Below, in pieces: positions 34,499 through 42,309 of a stretch of 64,000 bases of DNA. The translations under genes and the position numbers were made by a program. Each line of letters starts with the position of its first letter. Positions within the stretch are counted from its first letter, which is position 1. This DNA is from Flavobacterium sp. AED (lineage in GTDB: Bacteria > Bacteroidota > Bacteroidia > Flavobacteriales > Flavobacteriaceae): the NCBI RefSeq assembly GCF_000812945.1, contig NZ_JSYM01000001.1:744001-808000 (forward strand), in the 5' to 3' direction. The notes under the pieces were generated by a model. The model did not search any database and had not been told where the DNA came from. It worked only from the letters and a program-made list of their open reading frames with translations.

Positions 34499-35212
34499 AT
34501 GAAGGAAGAATATTTCAAATGGCATTCACCCAATCTGGGTAGAGATATTGAAATGCTGGTTTTTGGACATGCGGGATATCCTGTAATCTTATTTCCTACT
34601 TCCATGGGCAGTTTCCATGAAAATAAAGATATGGGATTGATTGATTCTGCAAAATGGTATATTGAACAAGGTTTAATCCAAATATTTTGTCCAGACAGTA
34701 TCGATAAAGACAGTTTTTACAATAAACAAATTCATCCTGTACATCGCATAGAAAATCACGTTAGATATGACAAAATGATTTGTCATGAAATCGTTGAAAA
34801 AGTAAAAAATAATACTTCTTCCGGTAAAGTTGTTGTTGCGGGTTGCAGTTTTGGCGGGTATCATGCCGCTAATTTTGCTTTTCGACATCCGGGTTATGTG
34901 AGTCATATGTTTTCCATGAGTGGTGCTTATAATATCAAGAGTTTTTTGGATGGTTTTCATAATGATGATGTTTTTTATAACAGTCCTGAAGATTATTTAT
35001 ACGGACTCGATGACCATGAATTGTGGAATATGGATATCGTTCTTGGAACTTCAAATTGGGACATTTGTTTTGATGCAAATCTAAAATTAAGTAAAGTTTT
35101 AAGTGACAGAAACATACATCACTGGCTGGATATTCGTCAGGAGCGAAAACACGATTGGCCTGTTTGGCAAGAAATGTTTCCTCATTATTTATCAAGAATT
35201 AAATTTTTCTAG
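34499..35212 (+). CDS. Alpha/beta-hydrolase, putative esterase (esterase D-like)
   Basis: Hydrolase of 237 residues with the nucleophile elbow VVVAGCSFGGYHAA (Ser117 in GxSxG) and an early HAGYPVILFPTSMGS that fits the oxyanion region. A C-terminal His (RKHDWPVWQE, about 219) completes the triad. There is no signal peptide. Homologues called esterases occur beside ATP-grasp and GCS2 genes, as here; the ATP-grasp gene starts 55 bases on. It may cleave an ester or amide made by the neighbouring ligases, or free a precursor. I used the ATG at 34499 because the preceding 12 codons are hydrophobic filler outside the domain. Confidence 0.85.
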   Translation: MKEEYFKWHSPNLGRDIEMLVFGHAGYPVILFPTSMGSFHENKDMGLIDSAKWYIEQGLIQIFCPDSIDKDSFYNKQIHPVHRIENHVRYDKMICHEIVEKVKNNTSSGKVVVAGCSFGGYHAANFAFRHPGYVSHMFSMSGAYNIKSFLDGFHNDDVFYNSPEDYLYGLDDHELWNMDIVLGTSNWDICFDANLKLSKVLSDRNIHHWLDIRQERKHDWPVWQEMFPHYLSRIKFF

Positions 35213-35267
35213 CCCTACCACCAAAGGGAAAACAAAATGAAATTAAGTAATTTATAAACGTATCAAG

Positions 35268-36215
35268 ATGAAAAAAATAGGAATTTTATTTGGAATGGAA
35301 GATACCTTTCCGCAAGCATTTATAGATCGTGTAAACTCAAAAAATGAAAAAGGAATCATTGCTGAAGCAGTTGCTATTGAAAAAGTAGTTCAAAATCAAG
35401 ATGGAGAATATGCTGTAATTATTGACCGAATTTCACAAGATGTTCCTTTTTATCGTGCTTATTTGAAAAATGCGGCCTTAACAGGAACTAACGTTATCAA
35501 CAATCCTTTTTGGTGGAGCGCTGACGATAAGTTTTTCAATAACGCTTTGGCAGACACTCTTGGAGTCCCATTACCAAATACAGTGATTCTTCCTTCAGCA
35601 GAACACCCTACGGATACCACCGGAAAATCATTCCGCAATTTAAAATACCCAATGGATTGGGAAGGAATCTTTGAATATATAGGATTTCCTGCTTATATGA
35701 AACCGTATGCAGGAGGTGGTTGGAAAAACGTATACCGATTGGAAAACAAAGAAGAGTTTTGGGAAAAGCATCAGGAAACAGGGCAGTTAGTGATGATGTT
35801 GCAAGAAGAAATTGTCTTTACAGAATATTTCAGAGTATATTGTTTGGGTTGTAAAGCGGTTCGAATTATGCAATATGAACCTAGAAATCCACATCATTTA
35901 CGTTATGTGATTGATGGACCACCGGTTGACAAAAAATTATTAGCGACTATAAAAGATTATACTTTACGTCTTTGTAAAGGATTGGGATATGATTTTAACA
36001 CGGTTGAATTTGCTGTTCGTGATGGGATTCCTTATGCGATAGATTTTGGGAATCCTGCTCCTGACGCTGAATTGACTTCGGTAGGTGCCGAAAATTTTGA
36101 ATGGGTGGTTGAAGAAGCTGCAAAAATGGCTATTGCTGCTGCAAAAAAACAAAAGCCAGGTAAAATTAATCTTACTTGGGGAACTTTTATTAAAGACGCC
36201 GTAGCTGTAAAATAA
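35268..36215 (+). CDS. ATP-grasp ligase of the amidoligase cluster
   Basis: ATP-grasp protein of 315 residues. The ATP-binding lysine strand is YMKPYAGGGWKNVYR (about 144-158), and the metal-binding end is NTVEFAVRDGIPYAIDFGNP (about 244-263) with the paired acidic residues. ATP-grasp ligases form acyl-phosphates and join carboxylates to amines or thiols. The substrate cannot be told from sequence. A hairpin repeat separates it from the next gene, a carboxylate-amine ligase. The run esterase, ATP-grasp, GCS2 and glutamine amidotransferase resembles the amidoligase gene neighbourhoods described by comparative genomics. Confidence 0.85.
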   Translation: MKKIGILFGMEDTFPQAFIDRVNSKNEKGIIAEAVAIEKVVQNQDGEYAVIIDRISQDVPFYRAYLKNAALTGTNVINNPFWWSADDKFFNNALADTLGVPLPNTVILPSAEHPTDTTGKSFRNLKYPMDWEGIFEYIGFPAYMKPYAGGGWKNVYRLENKEEFWEKHQETGQLVMMLQEEIVFTEYFRVYCLGCKAVRIMQYEPRNPHHLRYVIDGPPVDKKLLATIKDYTLRLCKGLGYDFNTVEFAVRDGIPYAIDFGNPAPDAELTSVGAENFEWVVEEAAKMAIAAAKKQKPGKINLTWGTFIKDAVAVK

Positions 36216-36239
36216 AAATTATAGATAAACGGAATTGCC

Positions 36240-36370
36240 TAGCCCCGATTACTTCACTTAATTTTCATTTTCATCGGAGTTCAATGAACTTCGTTTGCAG
36301 TGAAAATCCTTTCTATTACTGATTTTTTTCAGGAATAGAAAGATTGAAACGAAAAGCGGGAAATAGCTCC
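36240..36370 (+). repeat. Hairpin repeat, TAGCCCYGAT...TAGCTCC family, copy 2
   Basis: Starts TAGCCCCGAT and ends AAAAGCGGGAAATAGCTCC, sharing both ends and the AGCGGGA box with copy 1 at 29033. The internal hairpin is a different sequence, CTTTCTATT / AATAGAAAG plus CTGA/TCAG, preceded by AAATCC. The left half is longer, with about 50 extra bases. It lies inside the presumed operon, between the ATP-grasp and GCS2 genes. Confidence 0.65.
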
Positions 36371-36383
36371 TAAAAAAAAAATA

Positions 36384-37490
36384 ATGAAAAAATTACCAGT
36401 TTTTACACTTGGTGTAGAAGAAGAATATCAAATTATTGATCCTGTAACAAGGGATTTGCGTTCGCATTTGTCTAAAATTGTGGACGGTGCCAAAATAATT
36501 TTAAATGAACAGGTAAAGGCCGAAATGCACCAATCAGTGGTGGAAGTAGGTACTAATATTTGTAATAGTGTTAATGATGCCAAAAATGAAATAAAATTTT
36601 TACGTTCCAAAATCGTTGAATTAGCCGATAAACAAGATTTGATTGTGGGTGGTGCCGGGACGCATCCTTTTTCGAAATGGCAGGACCAGCCTATTACTGA
36701 TGATCCTCGTTATCATGATATTGTAAATGAATTGCAGGATGCGGCACGTTCTAATTTAATTTTTGGGATGCATTGTCATGTGGGGATTGAAAACCGTGAA
36801 ATTGGATTGCAATTAATGAATCAGGCGACCTATTTCTTGCCCCATATTTTTGCGCTTTCTACAAATTCTCCTTTTTGGGAAGGAAGACAAACGGGCTATA
36901 AATCCTTTAGAACTAAAGTTTTTGATAAATTTCCAAGAACTGGATTGCCAGAATATTTTGATTCGGTGGGATCGTATGAGAATTATTTAGAGACATTGGT
37001 AAAGACCAATTGTATTGATAATCCGAAGAAAATTTGGTGGGATTTACGTTTGCACCCATTTTATAATACAATCGAATTCCGGATTTGTGACATGTGCTTA
37101 ACTGTAGATGAAACAATTTGTATCGTTGCGATTATTCAGGCAATTGTAGCTAAACTCTACAAATTGAACATGAACAATACCAGTTTTAACATTTATCGAT
37201 TAGCATTGATAAAAGAAAATAAATTTCGTGCTGCACGTTATGGAATTGACAATAATATGATTGATTTTGGATTGCAAAAAGAAGTGGAAACTAAGATGCT
37301 TATTTTGGAATTGCTAGATTTTATTGATGATGTTGTAGATGAATTGGGAAGTCGTGAAGATATTAATTACGTACATGAAATTTTGAAAAATGGAACTGGA
37401 GCAGATAAACAATTAGCTGTTTTTGAAGAAACGGGAGATCTTTGCAGAGTCGTTGACTTTATAACTGGTGAATTTACCAAGGGATTATAA
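36384..37490 (+). CDS. Carboxylate-amine ligase, GCS2/YbdK family
   Basis: Member of the glutamate-cysteine ligase type 2 superfamily, 368 residues. It begins FTLGVEEEYQIIDPVTRDLR (residues 6-25) with the metal-binding Glu-Glu-Glu. It continues with FGMHCHVGIENRE near 130 and WWDLRLHPFYNTIEFRICD near 217-235, all core GCS2 blocks. YbdK proteins have weak gamma-glutamylcysteine ligase activity; the real substrate varies. With two ATP-grasp-like enzymes and a glutamine amidotransferase around it, an amide-bond-forming pathway is likely. The start is 13 bases after the hairpin repeat. Confidence 0.9.
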   Translation: MKKLPVFTLGVEEEYQIIDPVTRDLRSHLSKIVDGAKIILNEQVKAEMHQSVVEVGTNICNSVNDAKNEIKFLRSKIVELADKQDLIVGGAGTHPFSKWQDQPITDDPRYHDIVNELQDAARSNLIFGMHCHVGIENREIGLQLMNQATYFLPHIFALSTNSPFWEGRQTGYKSFRTKVFDKFPRTGLPEYFDSVGSYENYLETLVKTNCIDNPKKIWWDLRLHPFYNTIEFRICDMCLTVDETICIVAIIQAIVAKLYKLNMNNTSFNIYRLALIKENKFRAARYGIDNNMIDFGLQKEVETKMLILELLDFIDDVVDELGSREDINYVHEILKNGTGADKQLAVFEETGDLCRVVDFITGEFTKGL

Positions 37491-37499
37491 AATATAAAT

Positions 37500-37507
37500 T
37501 ATCTTTG
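37500..37507 (+). promoter_or_regulatory. Candidate internal promoter element
   Basis: TATCTTTG fits TAnnTTTG and lies 24 bases before the ATG of the glutamine amidotransferase gene, which may therefore also be transcribed separately. Confidence 0.45.
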
Positions 37508-37531
37508 TACATTCTTTTTTAAAAATAGGTT

Positions 37532-38362
37532 ATGTCCAATAAAATTATAAAAATTGCGCTTTTAGATATGTATAACGGTGAACCTAATCAAGGTATGCGT
37601 TGTATTATTGATGTAGTGAATCGATTTAGTCCAGTTGTGAGTTTTGAAATATTCGATGTTCGTGTAAAATGTGAATTGCCGGATATTAATAGCTTTGATA
37701 TTTATATTTCAACTGGAGGACCGGGAAATCCATTAATAGGTGATGGAAATTGGGACGTGAAATATTATGAATTCATTGATTCGTTGAACAAATGGAACAA
37801 TGAAAATGCAATTAAAAAACATGTACTATTCATTTGTCACTCTTTTCAAATGGCATGCTTGCATTTTGGATTAGCTACAGTGACCAAAAGAAACGATACA
37901 TCTTTTGGTGTTATGACCATTCATAAAACTAAAGAAGGACTTGTTGATCCTCTTTTTGAAGGATTAGCAGATCCTTTCTATGCGATTGATTCCAGAGATT
38001 ATCAGGTGGTACAACCTAAGTTGAGTATTTTTGCAAAAAAAGGGGCCAAAATTATTTCTTTAGAGAAAATTAGGGATCATGTACAATATGAACGTGCAAT
38101 TATGGCAGTTCGTTTTACTGACTATTTTGTAGGTACTCAATTTCACCCAGAAGCGGATCCTATTAGCTTTGTCTCACATTTGAGAAACAAAGAAGCAAAA
38201 GAGAAAATCAGAGCTATGAAAGGGAAAAGAAAGTTTAGAAATATGCTGGAAGATTTATTGGATGATGATAAAATATACAGAACCAATGAAACTTTGATTC
38301 CAAATTTCCTTCGAATAGCGATTAATGACTTGATGAAAACAAAGAAAATGCTTTCTAATTAA
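37532..38362 (+). CDS. Class I glutamine amidotransferase-like protein
   Basis: Protein of 276 residues. The first ~210 form a GATase domain with Cys102 (FICHSFQMAC), His205 and Glu207 (GTQFHPEADP), so the Cys-His-Glu triad is intact. The oxyanion-strand STGGPGNPL is near 60. The nucleophile elbow reads CHSFQ, where canonical enzymes have CLGxQ. A basic helical tail (about 215-276, KEKIRAMKGKRKFRNML) extends beyond the domain. It could supply ammonia from glutamine or act as a peptidase-like gamma-glutamyl hydrolase. It lies between the GCS2 ligase (41 bases) and a second ATP-grasp-like gene (15 bases). Confidence 0.85.
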   Translation: MSNKIIKIALLDMYNGEPNQGMRCIIDVVNRFSPVVSFEIFDVRVKCELPDINSFDIYISTGGPGNPLIGDGNWDVKYYEFIDSLNKWNNENAIKKHVLFICHSFQMACLHFGLATVTKRNDTSFGVMTIHKTKEGLVDPLFEGLADPFYAIDSRDYQVVQPKLSIFAKKGAKIISLEKIRDHVQYERAIMAVRFTDYFVGTQFHPEADPISFVSHLRNKEAKEKIRAMKGKRKFRNMLEDLLDDDKIYRTNETLIPNFLRIAINDLMKTKKMLSN

Positions 38363-38377
38363 TACAATCCATTCCAA

Positions 38378-39568
38378 ATGATTTCAAAATATCGGGAGTT
38401 ATTTAATGCTCAATTTACAGAAAAAAAATATCAAGAACTTAAAGATGATATTGCTTCCGATTTTAATTATATGCCAACTTTCCGATTGGGTGAAACTCCT
38501 TTTTTTATTTCAAATGAATTAAAATCACAATTGATTGAAGGTAGTAATGAGGTTATAGCTTTAATTCAAGACAAATCGTTTAAATCACTTACAAATAAAT
38601 CATTAGAACTTAATCATAAAGTTCCAAATGAAGATGAACATACAACTTTTCTAGCTATTGATTTTGGAATTTGCGAAGAAGACGGAGTGATTGTCCCTAA
38701 ACTGATTGAAGTGCAAGGATTTCCTTCTTTGTACAATTATCAAATTAATTTGTACGAAAAATTTAAGAATCAATATCCTTTTCTTAGCGAATTAACCCCT
38801 TTTATTAATAACATTGAACCACAAGAATATCTCAATATTCTTGAAGAAGCGATTTGTGATAATCATCCCAAAGAAAATGTTATTCTTCTTGAAATAGAAC
38901 CAGAAAAGCAAAACACAAAAATTGATTTTTATTATTGCCGAAGAGATATTGGTATACCAATAGTTTGTGTTACTGAGCTCATAAAAAAAGGAAAACAATT
39001 ATTCTACAAAAACGAAAAAGGCGAAGAAATTCTTGTAAAACGAATCTATAATCGGGTTATTTTTGATGAATTGGATTTACGAACTGATTTGAAATTAAAT
39101 TTCCATTTTTCAGATGAGCTTGATGTAGAATGGGCTGGTCATCCCAATTGGTTTTTTAGAATCAGTAAATTTATTTTACCTTTCCTAAAAGGAAAATATT
39201 TTATAGAAACCACATTATTAAGTGACTTGGCAGCAATTCCTGAGGATTTAGAAAATTATGTCCTAAAACCTTTGTTTTCTTTTTCAGGAACGGGCGTCAT
39301 TTTTCATGTAAAGAAAGAAGATATCGAAGCGGTAGTTGAAAAAGAACTTTATATTCTCCAAAAAAAGGTTAATTATATTCCAATTGTTCAATCTCCTGAT
39401 GGAAAAGTAAAAGCTGAAGTTCGTATGCTTTGTATTTGGAAAAAAGAAGATACAGCTCCTACTCTACTTTGTAACTTAGTACGATTGAGTCGCGGTGAAA
39501 TGATAGGTGTGAAATTTAATAAAGATAAGGATTGGGTTGGTGGTACTTTGGGGTTATTTGAACGCTGA
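38378..39568 (+). CDS. Divergent ATP-grasp-like protein
   Basis: Protein of 396 residues that I do not fully recognise. The C-terminal third looks like an ATP-grasp core. NYVLKPLFSFSGTGVIFHVK (about 290-309) resembles the lysine strand and glycine loop, and KAEVRMLCIWK with LVRLSRGEMIGVKFNKDK near 348-388 could supply the acidic and basic ATP contacts. This order, with the ATP-binding loop late, resembles circularly permuted ATP-grasp or glutathionylspermidine-synthase-like enzymes. It is the last gene of the run, 15 bases after the amidotransferase, so a second ligation step is a reasonable inference. Confidence 0.7.
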   Translation: MISKYRELFNAQFTEKKYQELKDDIASDFNYMPTFRLGETPFFISNELKSQLIEGSNEVIALIQDKSFKSLTNKSLELNHKVPNEDEHTTFLAIDFGICEEDGVIVPKLIEVQGFPSLYNYQINLYEKFKNQYPFLSELTPFINNIEPQEYLNILEEAICDNHPKENVILLEIEPEKQNTKIDFYYCRRDIGIPIVCVTELIKKGKQLFYKNEKGEEILVKRIYNRVIFDELDLRTDLKLNFHFSDELDVEWAGHPNWFFRISKFILPFLKGKYFIETTLLSDLAAIPEDLENYVLKPLFSFSGTGVIFHVKKEDIEAVVEKELYILQKKVNYIPIVQSPDGKVKAEVRMLCIWKKEDTAPTLLCNLVRLSRGEMIGVKFNKDKDWVGGTLGLFER

Positions 39569-39927
39569 TCTTTTTAAATAGTATTTCGACAGTTAAAACG
39601 TCATTTTAACGCATTGACATTTGAATAAAACGTTTTAGTTAATCTACTTGTAGTTTAAAACTTACAAAAAAATCAAATATTCCCTTTTTCAGAAAAAAAA
39701 GTACCTCTACTTTGTCTGAAAAAAATCAATTTTTTATAATTTTTATTGATTAGAGATAGTGTTTGATGATTTTTTTAAATCTATTTCCTTAATAATTTAC
39801 AAATTATTGAATTCTGTCAATAATTTAACATTAAAAAAATGAATCTGTCTTATTTTTATTTATTATTGTATTGTTATAATAAATGCATAATATTCAACAA
39901 ATAGTAATACTTTTAATAATTTAGTAA
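39569..39927. promoter_or_regulatory. Gene-free control region upstream of the 3-keto-sugar locus
   Basis: About 360 AT-rich bases, no gene. Two palindromic signals stand near its left end: GTTAAAA (39592-39598) / TTTTAAC (39604-39610), and the 10-bp palindrome AAAACGTTTT (39627-39636). They could be an operator for a LacI- or GntR-like regulator or a weak hairpin. I found no TAnnTTTG element for the gene at 39928. Confidence 0.4.
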
Positions 39928-40488
39928 ATGGATAGACGTAGAGCAATCAAAAACTTGGCATTGGTGCTGGGAGGTGTTATCTCAGCAACAACAGTTGGAA
40001 TTTTAATTAAAGATTATGTAATTCCTGACAACGAGAATAGTAAAGTATCATTTTCACCTACAGACGAAGCTCTTTTAGCTGAATTTGCAGATATAATTAT
40101 TCCAACTACAAAAGCAGCACCCGGAGCTAAAGCGGCCGGTTTAGGAGCTTTTATCCCTATGATGATTAATGAATGTTATCCAGCTGATTTACAACAAACT
40201 TTTGCTTCTGGAATGAAAGAGATGGAAGAAAAATGTCAAAAAGAATACAGCAAAAATTTCATCTCTCTTTCACCTGAAGAGCGTGTTAAAATAATGGAGC
40301 ATTTAAGAACGGAATCACTTGTAGACGTAAAAAAACCTTCATTTTTCATTATAGCTAGAGACTTAACAATTTTAGGGTATTTTTCATCAGAAATTGGTTG
40401 TACTCAAGCACGTGAATATATTGCAGTTCCTGGTAGATATGATGGAAATGCAGATTACAAACCGGGTCAAAAAGCTTGGGCTACATAG
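39928..40488 (+). CDS. Gluconate 2-dehydrogenase subunit 3 family protein, TAT-exported
   Basis: Small subunit partner of GMC-type sugar dehydrogenases, 186 residues. It starts MDRRRAIKNLALVLGGVIS, a twin-arginine-type signal with hydrophobic core to about residue 27. The mature domain (about 45-186) has the family pattern LLAEFADIIIPTTKAAPGAKAAG and ends in YDGNADYKPGQKAW. In such enzymes the small subunit carries the export signal and the FAD-bearing partner, which has none, is carried with it. The GMC gene follows after 107 bases, so they probably form one periplasmic dehydrogenase. Confidence 0.9.
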   Translation: MDRRRAIKNLALVLGGVISATTVGILIKDYVIPDNENSKVSFSPTDEALLAEFADIIIPTTKAAPGAKAAGLGAFIPMMINECYPADLQQTFASGMKEMEEKCQKEYSKNFISLSPEERVKIMEHLRTESLVDVKKPSFFIIARDLTILGYFSSEIGCTQAREYIAVPGRYDGNADYKPGQKAWAT

Positions 40489-40504
40489 AAATCAATTGGC
40501 AAAA

Positions 40505-40538
40505 TAAAATCCTTTTTTATAAATGTTTTAGGATTTTA
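40505..40538 (+). other. Hairpin between the two dehydrogenase subunit genes
   Basis: TAAAATCCT / AGGATTTTA, 9-bp perfect stem with a 16-base T-rich loop. There is no strong T-run after it, so partial termination or mRNA stabilisation is possible rather than a full stop. Confidence 0.4.
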
Positions 40539-40595
40539 TAACATTAATTTTTTCGAAATATTATCTTCAAATTAACCTAATAGAACTCCTCTAGA

Positions 40596-42299
40596 ATGAA
40601 TATAAATTCAAATTTAAAAGAAGAAAATACTTATGACGCAATTGTTGTAGGTTCAGGAATAAGTGGTGGTTGGGCCGCAAAAGAACTAACTGAAAAAGGA
40701 TTAAGAGTCTTGATGTTAGAACGCGGAATGAACATCGAACACATAAAAGATTACGATTCGGCCATGAAAAATCCATGGGAATTTAAGCATGCCGGAAAAA
40801 TGACCGAAGAGCAAAAAAGAACGCATCCTGTTCAAACAAGAGATTACCCATATAGTGAAGCAAATGAAAAATGGTGGGTAAATGATTTAGAATGCCCATA
40901 TACTGAAGATAAACGTTTTGACTGGTACAGAGGTTTTCATGTAGGTGGAAAATCCTTAATGTGGGGACGTCAAAGTTACCGTTTAAGTGATCATAATTTT
41001 GAAGATAATGCCAAAGATGGTCATGGTAATGACTGGCCTATTCGTTATAAAGATATTTCCCCTTGGTATGATTATGCAGAAAAATTTGCAGGAATAAGTG
41101 GACAAGCAGAAAATTGGCCTCTTTTACCTGACGGTATATTTTTACCACCAATGGATTTGAACTGTGTTGAGAAATCCGTTAAGGAAAGAATGGAAAAGCA
41201 TTATAAAGGAACACGTATTCTTACGATTGGGCGTACAGCAAATTTGACTGTTCCTCATAATGGTCGTGGAAATTGTCAATATAGAAATTTATGCAGCCGT
41301 GGTTGTCCGTTTGGCGCTTATTTCAGTACACAATCTGCTACACTTCCTGCTGCTATGGCAACTAAAAGATTAACGGTAAGACCTTACTCTATTGTAAATC
41401 ATATCATTTATGATAAAGATACCAAGAAAGCAAAAGGAGTTATGGTGATTGATGCAGAAACTAATGAAACAATGGAGTTTTATGCTAAAATTGTTTTTGT
41501 AAATGGTTCTACTTTAGGCTCAACATTTATTTTATTAAATTCAACTTCAGAAGCTCATCCAGAAGGATTAGGTAATGCCAGTGGTCAATTAGGACATAAC
41601 TTAATGGATCATCATTTCCGTTGTGGTGCTTCAGGAAAAGCTGAAGGTTTTGAAGATAAATATACTTATGGCCGAAGAGCTAATGGTATTTATGTTCCTA
41701 GATATCAAAATATAGGAAATGATAAAAGAGACTATTTAAGAGGTTTTGGTTATCAAGGTGGTGCCAGTAGAAATCCTTGGCATGAAGAAGTTGCAGAATT
41801 AGCTTTTGGTGGAGATTTTAAAGACAAAATGAGTCTTCCGGCTGATACATGGAATATGGGATTAGGTGGTTTTGGGGAGATGTTGCCTTATTATGAAAAC
41901 AAAGTGTACATCAATCATGATAAAAAAGACAAATGGGGTCAACCGGTATTAGCTATTGATTGTGAATACAAAGAAAATGAGAAAAAAATGCGTATTGACA
42001 TGATGAATGATGCAGCAGAAATGCTTGAAGCATCAGGAATTAAAAATGTAGAAACGTATGATAATGAATGTTATCCTGGAATGGCTATCCACGAAATGGG
42101 AACTGCCAGAATGGGTAATGACCCTAAAACTTCTGTTCTAAATAAATGGAACCAAATGCATGAAGTTAATAATGTATTTGTAACAGATGGTTCTTGTATG
42201 CCATCAATTGCTTGCCAAAATCCATCATTGACCTTTATGGCATTAACGGCTAGAGCTTGTGATTATGCAGTAAAAGAATTAAAAAAAGGGAATATTTAG
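40596..42299 (+). CDS. GMC-family FAD oxidoreductase, probable glycoside 3-dehydrogenase
   Basis: Flavoprotein of 567 residues. The FAD motif AIVVGSGISGGWAAKELTEKG begins at about residue 15. The conserved HEMGTARMG has His499, and the C-terminal FAD/active-site block NPSLTFMALTARA is near 543. A cysteine group at Cys227, Cys233 and Cys237 (GNCQYRNLCSRGCPFG) could hold an iron-sulfur cluster, as in some glucoside 3-dehydrogenases. It has no signal peptide of its own. With the gluconate-dehydrogenase subunit 3 gene upstream and DUF1080, Gfo/Idh and TIM-barrel genes downstream, oxidation of glycosides at C3 is the most likely role. Confidence 0.88.
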   Translation: MNINSNLKEENTYDAIVVGSGISGGWAAKELTEKGLRVLMLERGMNIEHIKDYDSAMKNPWEFKHAGKMTEEQKRTHPVQTRDYPYSEANEKWWVNDLECPYTEDKRFDWYRGFHVGGKSLMWGRQSYRLSDHNFEDNAKDGHGNDWPIRYKDISPWYDYAEKFAGISGQAENWPLLPDGIFLPPMDLNCVEKSVKERMEKHYKGTRILTIGRTANLTVPHNGRGNCQYRNLCSRGCPFGAYFSTQSATLPAAMATKRLTVRPYSIVNHIIYDKDTKKAKGVMVIDAETNETMEFYAKIVFVNGSTLGSTFILLNSTSEAHPEGLGNASGQLGHNLMDHHFRCGASGKAEGFEDKYTYGRRANGIYVPRYQNIGNDKRDYLRGFGYQGGASRNPWHEEVAELAFGGDFKDKMSLPADTWNMGLGGFGEMLPYYENKVYINHDKKDKWGQPVLAIDCEYKENEKKMRIDMMNDAAEMLEASGIKNVETYDNECYPGMAIHEMGTARMGNDPKTSVLNKWNQMHEVNNVFVTDGSCMPSIACQNPSLTFMALTARACDYAVKELKKGNI

Positions 42300-42309
42300 T
42301 ATACAAAAG

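Noticed and set aside
35213..35240. Third copy of the TAGCCC hairpin repeat after the esterase gene
   Set aside because: Starts TAGCCCT and contains AAAGGGA but lacks the hairpin and the TAGCTCC end; too degenerate to call.
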